Shown: positions 1 to 11,836 of the stretch, piece after piece
How positions within the stretch are numbered: the first letter of the stretch is position 1
Layout: the number at the start of each line of letters is the position of its first letter
Assembly (NCBI GenBank): GCA_015039465.1
Contig: MU130040.1
Location: 1-64,000 of the forward strand
Length of the DNA stretch: 64,000 nt
Reading direction: 5' to 3'
Origin: Phlegmacium glaucopus
Lineage: Eukaryota > Basidiomycota > Agaricomycetes > Agaricales > Cortinariaceae
The notes under the pieces: model-generated
What the model saw: the letters and a program-made list of their open reading frames with translations, nothing else
Database searches by the model: none
What the model was told of the DNA's origin: nothing
Made by a program: the position numbers and the translations under genes

Positions 1-89
1 TTTCATACTTATTTCAGTGGCATATTACTAACCATCTGTCCTTAAGTCTGCGTTCCTCAATCTCTCAGTACTTTGGATAATTTAAAATC

Positions 90-2692
90 ATGGATAAAAC
101 AAATGGACGCGTTCAGGTCCTCAATGGCCATGTATTTTTCTCTCCAAATTGCAATCGTACAGTCGAACACCCGCCCCCTATTCAAGATGAGAGAGGTGGC
201 AAACCTAACCCATTTCTTCCCACCCATCGACCCAATAGGCGTCCCAACTATTTTGAACTAGATATTGCAAAATATGCCAACCCTTGTTGGTGGACATTGG
301 CTTTCAGTTGGATCACCTTTTTCCCCCTCAAGCCCTCATTTAGTGGTCCAATATTTGAGAAATTATTCATGCCCGGCAATCATCATCGCGTCTTCGACAA
401 AGGACTTGGCGAATACCTCATGCCATTCAGCCTATCAAGTAAATGGCTACGAGTAGACCAAGATATGTCCAACGCTGTATATCTCATTCGTCGCCACTTT
501 CTACTCCCTTTCATATATCCGCTCAATCCATCACATTTTGGCTTTTCCAAAGGCCACAAAAAGTCCGGAGCGCTCCACATGGCGTTACGTAGAGGCAGGG
601 ATTGGTTCATGGTGTGGATGGCACTTCTGTCTTATGCTATCGCTGGAGCAGAAGACATCTATTCATCAGTCCCTTCCACCAAGGCTTCTTGGTATAACAT
701 TTTACTGCAACATTTTGATCCCCAGTGGCTCGAGGCTCTTCTAGCCTCAACAGTCTGTTCATTTTCTCCTTATACCCCCCGTGCAGGGGTATTCCTTGAA
801 CTGGAGGTCTTCAATTCAACTCAACCACTTCCTGAATTTTTCTATCAGTTCCATGTCCCAGTGTGGTATCCCTGGAGTGCCAATATGGCCAAAAACTCAA
901 AGTATGCGCATTTTGCTCCTCTCCCATACCAACTACAAGAAGGTGCATCATTTTTAACAAAGTCCCCTCGTCCCTCAACTTCAACTCTCCCACCCACAAC
1001 ACCCATCACACCCTCTGTTCTACCCCTTGCAGGCTCATCTAGTCGGCCTAACCCTATTACTTGGGCAGAATTTATATTGCGACGCAAGGAACGCTATGAG
1101 GAGCGGGTCAAAAAGGAAACGCCTCAGGAGCAGCAGGTACGACTGGCACGCCTGCGTAATCCCCCAAAGGTTAGCGCAAAGGTGTTTGAATGGACGGCAG
1201 ATGACAATGGCAACTTGTGTCGGGAGGTCGTACCCAAGAAAATGCGTGAGGACATCCTTGGTAGTTATCGAGCGTGCCAGATCTACTACGATCCAATTGA
1301 GAATGAGTACGACTGCTGCGAAGAGTACAACTCAGGCGCGCCCGGAGAACCCGTTGATGATTACATTGACGATTGTCTGTCTTGGGATGGTGACGATGTG
1401 AGCATCAACCAGGTGGAGGATGACAGGATTCTACCTGCTAGAATGCCTTCACCAGAGGTTGAGATTGACGATAGCTGCAATCCGCCGCTTGCTCCAAATC
1501 CACGTTTGTCAGATAACTTCATTGCGGAGGTTCATCGTATCCTTTACCTGTACTTTGGATATACGCCTGTTATCCCTTGCTTAACATTTGACAACCCTGT
1601 TCTCAAGACAGACATTGAGAGATGCAGGTTTGTGCGATTCCTTGGGATTGGTTGGGGGGGTCTACCCATGGCAGCATTTGAAACTGCTCAAATTTCTGCT
1701 GCTGCTGCCTTTGTTGATCGTCTACATACCAAAGGAACATCTATATCGGCAGATGAGTGGGATCTTAGCAAGGAAAACCACCAATCCATATTTTTTTCCG
1801 CACATCTGAAGGCTGTACGCTGTGTCAGTCAGGATCTTTTTATGTTCGATTTCAAAACCTATAGCACTGTGCAATGGAAATTGACAGTTAAGATGCCAGC
1901 ACATGCACTCCTAGTATGTCGATTGGACTCGCAACTTGATGAATCTGGTCTGGCATACTATTTACTGGAGAATGGCATCCCATTTCACACTCTGCAATTG
2001 TCAACTACTTTGAGCCGGTCTCCCATCTCTACGCATCCCCCCCTTATAATACCCTTCCACTCCACCAACTACGTCTTCACTTGGAAAGACTACGAAGCTT
2101 TTCAACAGCAATGCCATGTCATCGTCAAGCAGGCACGTGGTCGTGCAGCCTTGTTGAGAGGGTATTACCCTTGGCGTGTGGCAATCAGTGAGGTATCTTT
2201 TTCATCTGTAATCTCTGGCCCTTCTGGATGGTCAACAGACCCCGAAGAGATGCTCGTGGTTAAACTGCTGGAAACTGGGGAAGAATTTATTGATGACAAG
2301 CTCACGGATATTGAATTGAATCTTCTCTGCGGGATGTATAGCACATCAACAAGTACATATTTTATTGCAACATTTTTGGTTAATTATCCTGACGTTCTTT
2401 ATTTGAAGATATCCCAGGTCAACAGGCTTCTTTATCTTGGTATCCCCCAACTATCAAATTTGAGCAGTCTGGCAGGAATCCAGGGCGATGGACGGAGGTA
2501 GAAGAGACCGAATTCTTAGTACAGCATAGGCGCCAAATGGAAGAGGGATCTAGCAATGCCGATGGGATAGAACGAGGGCCTTTACCTGCAAGTAAATGGA
2601 AAAACGGTTTGCGAGGCTCAAGTGATATCCACCATGCACTGTTGTGCATCAATAAGGAGGCCTTTCGGGTGATTGCAGACTGTGACTGTTGA
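90..2692 (+). CDS. Uncharacterised basidiomycete protein, 845 aa, two exons
   Basis: Function is not recognised. The first exon is open from the ATG at 90 to 2352. A phase-1 intron (donor GTACAT at 2353, acceptor CCCAG ending 2417) joins it to a last exon that stops at 2692, giving 845 residues. Without the splice the frame would stop at 2501 with an atypical tail; with it the end reads SLSWYPP followed by a charged segment ending in DCDC. Residues 1-260 are rich in Trp, Phe and Pro. A Ser/Thr/Pro-rich linker lies near 300-330. The middle contains WTADDNGN and a Tyr/Cys/Asp/Glu-rich acidic stretch (DYIDDC). From memory this resembles large dispersed families of agaricomycete hypothetical proteins, but that is not a domain match. 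No signal peptide or catalytic motif is visible. Confidence 0.6.
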
Positions 2693-4000
2693 ATATGCAG
2701 TCCTCCCCACTGCATGCCTGGCATTGCTGCAAGCGGTAATTATTTCTAAACCTTGTCCTTGGTCGTTGAACCATACTGATATCCAGCTTGGCCTTTAGTT
2801 ATTTTTTCTTCAATCCTCTTACGCTTTGGATGCTACTATGGATGTGAATAAACGGTGGACAAAATATTTGCATATATAAGATCAGACTGATCAGCGAGTT
2901 CTCCTGCGACTACAGCCGACTTCCTCTCAATCCATACCTCTCTAGCCTCTGGATATGCAAACCCTATGTTCCAAAGCAGCGCATGGATGCCTAGGCTCAA
3001 TCTCAATTTTTTCAGCATACATCATTCTTGAAAGGCCGTATCAACTATGGGTTAAAGGGTGATAAGGAACACGTGGGACCGTCTGAGTGAGTGGCTCACA
3101 TAATCACACATTGTTGCCATGCGGGACCGTTTAATTCCTTACATCAACCCTTCTTCTCTCTCACCGCCATACACCTACCTGCACTGTGAGTTGCATGACC
3201 TCACAGGCATATTGTATTCTGATACGACCACTCTAGGCCACAATATCCTTCTAGTACTATGATCTCCCTCAAAATTACAAAATCAAAGGCAATGCAGAGG
3301 TCTTTACACTCCCCCACATTTTCTGGCCAGAGTCCGGCCGGACTGTCACTGGACACTGTCCAGAAAATACTAATTTTGGTTGTTACAAATAGATATATTA
3401 TTCCGGGGACTGTCCGATGCCATTTCCGGTGTTTGTCCGGTTGGACAATTAGTCCACCGGACAGTACCAATGGACTTTCCAGTGGACAATCACCGGAAAT
3501 GCAATACAATACACTAATTACCACACATACCCCACAGGACAGACGTGCAATGTGCCAACGTCCCCCCACATCAAAATGCCGGCAACGACGACCACAGATC
3601 ACCATCTGTGGTCGTCAAAGAGGTACGTACCTCTTTTCTCACCCGTTTCCGAGTGCTAACCACCCCACATGACCGTAAGTTTCCAAATATTCTCTGCTGC
3701 AATTATGAACTACCCATGCATATATTAGAAACCTATACCATCTCAGTATCTGGTTCGCCTGCCATCTCTTTGTTGCTTGATTGAACCATATGTCACTGCT
3801 GGGTCTCGCTTCACATTTTTTATTGTACATGTTTCTTTTTTATTTATTTGTCCATCCCCTGGTTGACCTCAGGGTCGGTAAAATTCAAGCCTGCCACAAA
3901 TAAATAAGTTCAAATTGTCATGTAGTACCGCTTTTTGTTTCCTAGTTGATACTGCCAAAAACCAAATCTTTTACTTTCCTATATCTTACCAAGCTTCCCT
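2693..4000. other. Intergenic, no supported gene; short palindromes
   Basis: No open frame here shows coding character or a plausible splice pattern. Positions 3318-3501 carry many copies of the words CCGGAC and GTCC in both orientations, with perfect inverted pairs ATTTTCTGG (3318-3326 with 3360-3368) and CATTTCCGGTG (3421-3431 with 3491-3501). The stretch could be a decayed MITE-like element. The region ends in the DUF6532 gene promoter. Confidence 0.4.
3587..3616. repeat. Perfect 13-bp hairpin with a 4-nt loop
   Basis: The arm GACGACCACAGAT (3587-3599) and its exact reverse complement (3604-3616) are separated by CACC. It lies just downstream of the CCGGAC-rich palindromic stretch. It could be a cruciform or an element end. 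No function can be assigned. Confidence 0.6.
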
Positions 4001-6684
4001 ATGCCTTCCAGACCCAATGCTTCCAAATGCAAGGCTACTGTCTCTGTAAAAGACCAAGCCAGTAGTAAGACAGCACATCCCAGTATCTCTAGTGACGTGC
4101 CGACCAGTAAAAGACAAGGTGAGTCTCACTTTAACCCTTAATTTAGTTATGGACTGACTTTACTACCGTCTTCTCTATAGCTCCTACCAATGAGCTTGCA
4201 GGCGCACAAAAAGGTAATATTTATTGAATATATTGAAGAACCTGCTGACCCTGCACAGAGAACGTCGGAGTGCCAACTACCAGAGAACCAACCAGTAGGC
4301 GAGCAGTTCGGCCTAACTGTGGTCAGGGTGGACATGCCTACCAACTAGAAAATGTGTTGAATCCCATAACGAGAGATCAAACTGCCAAGAAGAACGATGG
4401 AATCCCAGAAACTATACCCAAGAATGCTATGGCGCCTCCTCAGGCTTTACGAAAAAATAGGGTAACTACAATATTTTATCAATTATAATTCAACTCTCAA
4501 CCAATTCCTAGAAGCAAGATTCAAATACAAAAGTAACAACTGCTCTGAAGCTACCATGATCTGCGGCAACATTGCCTCAGGCTGGTCCAAAACCAATCTT
4601 TCAGATGGCCTCAGCAGAGTCGCGATTTGGGTTCTCTGCCACAGACAACAACTCACAAATGGGGAATGCAACGCTGCCAAGCACTCAGACCGGTATAACC
4701 TTGTACATGCATATGACAGCATATATTAACTATCTAAGAAATAGGGACCAACCGTGATCGCAACAATCGAAAGGATCAAGGCCAACGTCTGCAAGCCAAC
4801 TCTCAGTCTCAAAGCCAATTCAACTTGATTCACAACCGCAACACTGCTGTTCCTGGTATCACAGAAACTGACGGAGATGACGATGACGGTGATGGTGATG
4901 AAGACGGCAATGACGGTGATGAAGATGGCAATGACGGTGATGAAGACAGCAATGACGGTGATGATGATAACAATAGCTATAGTTATAGCAATGACGGCCG
5001 AGGAGAAAGCAACAGCAGCAATGTTCAAACATATGGCAGCGACAGCGATGAAGACATATATGCAAGCCGCGAGCCCAGTCCTAGACCTGATATCAACCCT
5101 GATATCAACATGGATATAGGTAAGTTGCTGTTAAAATCATTGTAACATCTAAACTAACTGTATTATCACCTAACAATAGAAATTGATGATGCAGCGGCTC
5201 AAGCGGCTCTACACTACTCCCAAGGTAAATAAATCCCTTCGAATTGCAGCTCGGTCGCTGATAACTTGTCTAATATTATAGACGAGGTTGCCTAACCCTG
5301 ACAATGAGGTACTCTTATTCCATTATTATTCATTTTGTATTGAAATTTTATCCAGGATCATGATATTGACGTAGTCGAAGATCACCGTGCACATAACCGT
5401 CCAGTGCGCCCACCTCATCTTGGAAACCTGGCAGATGCTGCTGCCCATCAATCATATAGGCGTCAGCTCGAACGAACAGGATTCGAAGATGATGTCAATC
5501 TCGACAATGAATGTACCACTGAACAGAATGGTGAGACCAATAATGATGAAGACAATGAATCATCCACTGGGCGGGCCCGTCGCTATTCAAAAACGCCAAG
5601 GGACACAGAGCCCAAGCCAATCACTATGAAGTATTATCCTCCGGGCTGGCAGGCCATGCTCGAGACTGCGAAGAATAATATGAGAAGGCATGTGGCCCTC
5701 GTTAACGCCTTTCCGCAAAGGGAGACGGACCTCAAGCAGGCTACCCTCATCCTTACCAACACCATTGCTAAATACCAAATGGTTGCAGATAACGTTCTGG
5801 AGCCAGGTCGGATTTCTTTGTCATTTTACTTGTCAAATTATTGATCATTTCTTTTAGGATATTCTCCAAATCGAGATATGAGCATTTTGGTAGACGTGTC
5901 GCGTCCTCGTTATTTAATATTGACTAATTCTATACCTAGGTTTTCAATGAACACTCTACCTTCCACCAGCGAATTATTTCATTGAAATACACAAATCTAC
6001 TTTGCCCACCTGAATTCGAAGGAGGGAATCAGCAAGAAGAATATGACTTGGTCATACATGCAGTCAATGAAGCTCTTACCCAAGGCCGTTTTCTTCGAGG
6101 CGGAGAAGATGAGAATGTAAGCTTTTTCTTTGTCTTTTCTTTGCTTTCTGATATCCTTTTCGACATGTTGTGAAGGGCAAATGCAAGAACATTGCACATC
6201 CAGCAATATCGACCACAATACATCAGTTTTTCTATGCAGACAATGATTGTCTCGCAAACCTTTTTCCTGAAGACTTTGAACATACCGTCCCTGATCATGT
6301 CATTGCTTTGGTAATGACCACTGTACATCTTTTCTCCTTTAAAATAATTTTGACATCCCACTAATAATCCTTTTATAGATCCAGAACTGCCTTGAAGAAT
6401 ATGTCGACTTCGGCTACAAGAAACAAATCCCTCTCGACGGAGATAAATATAGAGCCATTATGAAACAGCATCTCACCCTGATAGATACGTTGAAGGGCCA
6501 CCAATACCATGGAGCACAATACGAGTCTCGTCGCGCAGGATGGGCACGGAAAGGAATGTAAGCATTCTTTGTTTAAAACTTTCTTAATTCAATTTACTGA
6601 CGAGTGACTTGTTTCGTTAGGCGACTTCTGCAACGAGCTGAAGACCCACCAACTCACTATGTACCCACTTTACAACTCGACTGA
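4001..6684 (+). CDS. DUF6532 domain protein, multi-exon
   Basis: About ten exons can be followed. The first is 4001-4118, followed by 4181-4213 and 4259-4461. Coding continues through an acidic region (4739-5119) and resumes at 5356, ending in TGA at 6684. The N-terminal part is basic with an RPNCGQGGHA motif. Positions 4894-4956 encode three exact heptads GDEDGND. The C-terminal half, from about KYYPPGWQAM through FFYADNDCLANLFP and CLEEYVDFGYK to RAGWARKG, matches my knowledge of the agaricomycete DUF6532 domain, whose function is unknown. One caution: in the simplest exon model an in-frame TGA falls at 4557-4559. It is removed if a 48-nt GT-AG intron (4530-4577 approximately) is spliced, which keeps frame. 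The gene is therefore either intact with an extra intron or recently inactivated. Confidence 0.7.
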
Positions 6685-7364
6685 TAACTGGGTTTCCGAA
6701 ATGATTTGGTATGTCCTCGTTTCACTGCCGGTATAGTTTGTTGATAAAACCAAGGTCCAGGTTCCATTGACATAAGTTTCTTTCAAGTAGTCTTTAATAC
6801 CCCGTTTTTTGCACATTAGTATATTTCGTATTCATAGCCTATACATAATATAATTTTTTTTTTTGTTATGCAACACTATAAGAATTAAGGTACTATATGG
6901 TCTATATGGTCTATATGCTACTTTGTAGCATCGGGTGGAACTAACCAAGTGCTCGAAAGAGAGATATGGCTTCGGGATAGTAGTAACTTAGGCCTATAAA
7001 GTACTCTGTAGTAGTAACCTAGACCTATGTAGTACTCCATAGTAGTAACCTAGGCCTATATAGCACTCCCTAGTACTCTACAGTAACAGGCCATCTAGAC
7101 AGGAATAGCATGATGCTGTCCAGCACTACAAATAAAGGACCCTTTACTATGGTGCTATGGTGCTATCCAGCACTATCCAGCACTAGTAAGCAGACCCTGA
7201 ATTTACTGATGTCATTGTACTTTTGTATATATTCTAGTCTCTTGGGGGCGGTAACCCTCATCGGATTAAACCAATACATCGCATATCCCCGCTCTCACTA
7301 GTTCCTGCCAAGTGTCTAGCAACCAGCTGAGCTTTTGTTCTTTAATCCGACCCCTTTTTTCCAA
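6685..7364. other. AT-rich intergenic with minisatellite
   Basis: No gene is seen. The stretch holds short tandem duplications of TATGGTCTA near 6896 and of TATCCAGCACTA near 7164, and the 31-bp minisatellite listed separately. Confidence 0.5.
6978..7070. repeat. 31-bp tandem repeat, three copies
   Basis: Units start at 6978, 7009 and 7040. Each begins TAGTAGTAAC, then YTAGRCCTAT, and ends in a variable CACTC or TACTC. The copies differ at several positions, so the array is not recent. A fragment of a fourth unit follows at 7071. Units are directly adjacent, with no spacers. Confidence 0.85.
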
Positions 7365-8560
7365 CAATCAGAGAACACGGCCCCTTTCACCAGTCAAAGC
7401 CCCCCTCGCTACCCGAAAGTGTACTATAGCTCTTGCAAATGGAGGTGTGTACCTATTTACTGTCTATGTCACGTTATTCATGACATTGACGCGTTCTAGA
7501 CGAGCTCGACTTGTCATCTCTTCCTGTCACTCTAAAGGTGACCCTTCTCACGACCGTGTCTACTCCTATGTCAAAACTCCTAACTCTTGTTTTGTTAGAT
7601 CTTGGAAGCTACGCGGACGTGTATCATTGAGCTCCAGGATGAATTTGCCCAACAGCCCAAACGAAACGTGCTCGAACGAGCATCGCGTCAATGCAAGCTG
7701 CTGCCAAACCTTCTGCTGCATTGATTAAAATGGACGAAAAGAAAGGAAAGATGCAGGTCAAGGAGGTATTTGCTAGGTGCGATTTTTTTCTTCTTGAGAT
7801 TTCCTGAGGACTATTCGTTCGCTCAACCCCTTTAAGCCGAAGAAGGAATGCAAATACGAAGCCGCCAAGTTCCAAGGCCCCCCCAAGTCCATCAAAATCG
7901 ATGAGGTGTATTCTGAGGCCCGAGTTTGACCTGCTGTTCAGCGGGAAAGGACTTTTGATCCATACACTTATTCATTTGGCAAGTCCCCGATCATCCACTA
8001 TTATGTTGATTTAGGAGCACATTGTTGATCACTTTGGTAGAATCCTCAAGCCCATATTGAGTCATTCTTCGGGGATGAACTCAAACCATTGAAAGGCAAC
8101 TCGTAGAGCAGGAGCGGTATGTGTCGATTCCTTCCATGTTGACGGTCCAGGCCATGGACTCATGGTATCAAAATGCCTCTCAAGCGAGGAAATGACGAGA
8201 CTCAATCCGCCTGGCTCTGATGAGTGCAAGAAGAGGCCAATTGCCAATGTCGTCCGAGCCGTCGATGATCTCTGCCATTTCATCAAACTCGATCACAGAG
8301 ACGCTACTTATCGCAGGCATGTTGCGACCAATCCTTCACACTCTCAACTTACTCTACTGTCCCTCGCGACTTTAAGTTGAAATTCAACCAATTGAATTTC
8401 TCTTCCGAGTCATCCATTATCCTCTCCATGCTATCCATCTATGTGCTAGGTAACAATATGTCGCCATGCTCGACGATTACTTTCATCTAGACAAGACTTT
8501 CGGAAGCCGTTGCATCTCGTCTTTGGAAGACCAAGGGATAGTTCAGAAGTTTCAAGTGTT
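7365..8560 (+). pseudogene. Decayed coding fragments, duplicated unit copy A
   Basis: This segment aligns by eye with 15640-16880 and, in part, with 13950-14590. It contains recognisable exon pieces in plus orientation: a piece reading roughly DELDLLSS before an intron-like stretch, a piece with IIELQDELAQ, then KIDEVYSEA and FDLLFSGKGLLIH. Frame breaks and a TAA or TGA interrupt each piece. I do not recognise the parent protein. The fragments sit just 3-prime of the minus-strand membrane protein gene in both complete units, so they were duplicated together with it. Confidence 0.5.
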
Positions 8561-8734
8561 TGTAGACTGATTCCTGTCAAATAGCCTAAGTATTATAATT
8601 CGTACTTGGAGAGATGTCATCGAAACAAGTAAAACATGAAATCCATTCTAATAAATATGCATTCGATCCAGTTTCGCTAGAAAGCTCGAACAAGTGGAAA
8701 ATGTAGGGATAAAGAAGCCGGATGCGGACTAGTG

Positions 8735-11700
8735 TTACTCGGATGCAGATGCTCCAGACTTTTGATCCATTTCAGAATATAATGGCGTACCGTAGTGTTT
8801 TCCATCTTCATCAAGCAATTCTACGTCATGTAAAAAGTGGCCATGGTACTCGAATATTTCTCTAAACTGGATAACAATGTCATTCCGGATCCCTGGCTCA
8901 AACGAAAGATGATCGGATTCAGAAGGACTGGGAATTGGATGGAGGGTAATATCATCAATCGTGAGTGATGACTCGGATGAGGGGTTAAGTTGAATTACGG
9001 TTGATCCTAGAGTGACTTCGAGAGGCGCATCTTGTTTGCCGGAATGTTTGAGTCTCAGTACAAGACTTTGGCCAGATGTTGGGGCGATGAATGAGATTAA
9101 AACTTTTGCATTACCTCCAATCCTACCTGGATCAGAACGCACGTCATAGCCGTCAGCGTCCGTGACAATATATGTTGAAAAAGAGTCCAACTTGAGTCGA
9201 ATTTCTTTCGCGAATGTGATTAAATCATTGTCGGGAGATTTGATAAATAGGGGATCACGGTGGATGGCAGGTAGAGGCGCCGACCAACCCCGAGATATCG
9301 AAGTCACCCATGGTAAATCACAAATTGTAGCCTCAATACAGTTGACAGGGAACTGAAAACTGAAAGTGATGTGGATGGTGTTTTTGTTTCCTTTCAAAGC
9401 ATGCGAGTAGATTTCAGGTGGTGCACTATTATAATATATCTTGAGATTGAGCCACTTCGACCGAGAGTACCTGCATTTGAAAAGAAGATAGTCATCCCAA
9501 AATTGATCGAACCGTCCCAATTCAGATCCACGTTTCAAACGGAATTCAATATCCTCGATCTCCTTTTCAATTCGTAGACGGATCTCGTCATTATATTTGG
9601 GAGTGCTGATCCAAGGGCGTTCGATCTCTCTCCTCAATTCAGACAGCGCTTCTGAATTTGGTTTATCAACCCCTTCAAAAAATTGGCCGATATATGATGC
9701 CCACTCTCTCTGAACCCTTTCTCTTCTATAATCCCAATCATTGCCTTTGTCGAGGTCGGCCAACCTTTTCTCGGCTGCGTGCATCTGTGGATTGAGTCTC
9801 TTCCAGCAATTGGCTCTCCACTCCCTCGTCAATCTTTCTTTCTCTTCCACTCGGTCGTTGCCAACCTGGTCCAGAACATTTTTCAACTTGTTCCAGAAGA
9901 GCTGCTCCCATTCCTTCACTTCGTATACCAGCAACAGCTCCATCAAATAATGTTCCCGAAACAGCCCCCGCTCCATCTCTGTGTCTGATAATTCTGTTGC
10001 AGGCTTCTTTTCAACTGCTTGCATGTCAACTCGATATTCCACTCCCTTTTCACCTTGGAACCTCTCCTTTGCCTCTGTGGTTATCACTTCCATTCTCCGT
10101 CCAACCCACTTGACACGTTTCTCATCCAGCAATCGTCGCTCTCTTTCAATTGACGACTGCATGAAGTAATCACATAAAAGCAAAGATTCTTCGTTTCGCT
10201 CCTTCTCTTTCCCCTTCTCAACAGCTGTCTTCCAATCGTCTCCGTTTTCTTCCTCCCTTAACCTCTGGAGCGCACTCATGGTATCCTCCGCTTTCATTGT
10301 CCAGCTGTTCTCTATAGTATATGCTTTGCTTACGTTGGCAGCTCCTAGTCGATACTGGATGTGCTCTAAGATCGACCGATGATGTTTTCTCAGTGAATCC
10401 ACGTTACTGCTATCGCTGGATACTGGGTCGGCTTTGGGATCAATTTTGGCCTGAATTTCGACTTCAAGTAGAAGGTGTCCGACATCAACGAGGGGCGCAT
10501 CTGAATTTGTGGAGTAGAAAGTGTCTATTTCGTTGTCTCGGGTGTAAACTCTTGTCGTACGCTCCTTGTGATCGAAAACCGTGATATATAGAATCCGGTC
10601 CCCGAGTAGTTTGCGCGCCTCCGCATCCTTAGGCTCATTGCCCCCATTCTCAGGCCCACTGCCCCCATTCCCAGGCTCATTCCCCCCATCCTGGTGCTCG
10701 TTTCCCCCATCCGCAGGTACACTCTGTTTGGATGGGCGTTTCCGGGTCAAAGTATAATAAAGTGAAAGGTCAGGGCTCCTGAATGGCTCAATGAGCCCAG
10801 CGAATGACGTGATAACCTTCAGAAATTCTCGCGCTCGGGTGAGAGGCAGCACCTTGTATTGTAAGATTTCTTCGTTGTCTTTGTTGCAAGTGGGAAGAGG
10901 TTCATGTTCGTCCAGTTCCAGAATAATCTCCAGTGGAGGCGCATCGTCCCTCGTCGGATTCCAAGCCCAAATACCCAATCGCATAATAGAAAGCCCAGCT
11001 TCCAAGCAGAGCCAACTCACAGGACCGAGTTTCGACACCGAATTCTGAACAAGGCTGAAACATCCAACGTACCCCACGACAGATGCTAGGAGACCGAGAA
11101 GAAGGAAGAATAGCAACAGCCATGTGTGTGCATCCGTCGGATGTTTCTTCGTGTCGCGAGGCTCAACGGCCGCCTCGACATCTGTATTAGGCGGTTGGTC
11201 TCGTTGGACAAGGTATTGGTCGGAAAGAGTGGTTATTCGTCGTTGTATGAGTAGCTGAATGAGCGTGGCCGTGATGAAGCCTCCAGTAGCACGCAGAACT
11301 GGGAATGCCCATCGTGTACTTTTATGCAGGTTGTTGTTGGTGGCAGCCAGATTTATATAGATATATGGAGTGATACTGAAGACACATAGGAGCGCAGTCG
11401 TAGCCATCATCTTGACATTCCAAGGAGTGGACTTGTGGGATATCCTAGTTATCCGGTTTTTGTCAATGTTGAATTCCTCGATCAATTCATCCATTCGAGT
11501 TTCGATGATGTAGCGTCCTTTGTTCGCCCCTTTACCAGTGTCAACCATAATTAACGAAAGGTTCTCTCCCTGCGGCTCGAATCCCATATTCCCAAGTATC
11601 TTTGCTCCTTTAATATCCCCGAACGAGAAGCAAGCAACCAATGTCTTGAATCCCGCTCTGACCATCCCGAGACTACCGAATATTGACATAGGCGTTGCTG

Positions 11701-11836
11701 CAGCGTAAAGATATCCTCGTGTGAGTGCTGAGCTGACGTGGATTTCGCATTGCTCTGTACCAAGCAGTGGAAGAAGCGCTGAAATATCTTGTATTCCGCC
11801 TGTGAGAGTCGAACCAATTCCACCACTGGATGACAT
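8735..11836 (-). CDS. Large five-span membrane protein, paralogue 1 (1033 aa)
   Basis: This is a single uninterrupted exon of 1033 codons, in a genome where most genes are split. Function is not recognised. The N-terminal ~300 residues contain about five hydrophobic segments: near 45-70, 145-165 (LLCVFSITPYIYINLAA), 180-200, 243-265 (LLLFFLLLGLLASVVGY) and 275-297. A hydrophilic remainder follows with a Gly/Asn/Glu-Pro repeat linker near 385-410, a highly charged Arg/Glu-rich, probably helical block near 520-760, and a beta-rich C-terminal part. No enzymatic motif is visible. The family resembles membrane proteins that I recall only as agaricomycete hypothetical proteins. Its paralogue at 17019-20117 is collinear over its whole length, and the noncoding sequence upstream is also shared, so the unit arose by segmental duplication. 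Confidence 0.8.
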   Translation of the reverse strand: MSSSGGIGSTLTGGIQDISALLPLLGTEQCEIHVSSALTRGYLYAAATPMSIFGSLGMVRAGFKTLVACFSFGDIKGAKILGNMGFEPQGENLSLIMVDTGKGANKGRYIIETRMDELIEEFNIDKNRITRISHKSTPWNVKMMATTALLCVFSITPYIYINLAATNNNLHKSTRWAFPVLRATGGFITATLIQLLIQRRITTLSDQYLVQRDQPPNTDVEAAVEPRDTKKHPTDAHTWLLLFFLLLGLLASVVGYVGCFSLVQNSVSKLGPVSWLCLEAGLSIMRLGIWAWNPTRDDAPPLEIILELDEHEPLPTCNKDNEEILQYKVLPLTRAREFLKVITSFAGLIEPFRSPDLSLYYTLTRKRPSKQSVPADGGNEHQDGGNEPGNGGSGPENGGNEPKDAEARKLLGDRILYITVFDHKERTTRVYTRDNEIDTFYSTNSDAPLVDVGHLLLEVEIQAKIDPKADPVSSDSSNVDSLRKHHRSILEHIQYRLGAANVSKAYTIENSWTMKAEDTMSALQRLREEENGDDWKTAVEKGKEKERNEESLLLCDYFMQSSIERERRLLDEKRVKWVGRRMEVITTEAKERFQGEKGVEYRVDMQAVEKKPATELSDTEMERGLFREHYLMELLLVYEVKEWEQLFWNKLKNVLDQVGNDRVEEKERLTREWRANCWKRLNPQMHAAEKRLADLDKGNDWDYRRERVQREWASYIGQFFEGVDKPNSEALSELRREIERPWISTPKYNDEIRLRIEKEIEDIEFRLKRGSELGRFDQFWDDYLLFKCRYSRSKWLNLKIYYNSAPPEIYSHALKGNKNTIHITFSFQFPVNCIEATICDLPWVTSISRGWSAPLPAIHRDPLFIKSPDNDLITFAKEIRLKLDSFSTYIVTDADGYDVRSDPGRIGGNAKVLISFIAPTSGQSLVLRLKHSGKQDAPLEVTLGSTVIQLNPSSESSLTIDDITLHPIPSPSESDHLSFEPGIRNDIVIQFREIFEYHGHFLHDVELLDEDGKHYGTPLYSEMDQKSGASASE
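10621..10710 (-). repeat. Intragenic 21-bp-type repeat encoding GGNEP-like linker
   Basis: Degenerate repeats of CCCCCAT-containing units encode repeated Gly-Gly-Asn-Glu and Gly-Pro-Glu-Asn words in paralogue 1. The same place in paralogue 2 carries a different repeat (see 18945-18995), so the linker has evolved by slippage in each copy. Confidence 0.7.

Noticed and set aside
4859..5065. Minus-strand His/Cys-rich open frame
   Set aside because: It is the antisense of the acidic GAT/GAC repeat in the DUF6532 gene. The composition is a by-product of that repeat.
6978..7070. Regular 31-bp repeats that at first sight suggest a CRISPR array
   Set aside because: The units are directly adjacent with no unique spacers, diverge from each other, and lie in a eukaryotic genome. 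This is a minisatellite.
8062..8380. Open frames on both strands within the duplicated unit (for example 8162-8380 plus and 8062-8286 minus)
   Set aside because: Comparison of the unit copies shows stops and shifts in every candidate frame. They are treated as decayed exons and not as separate genes.
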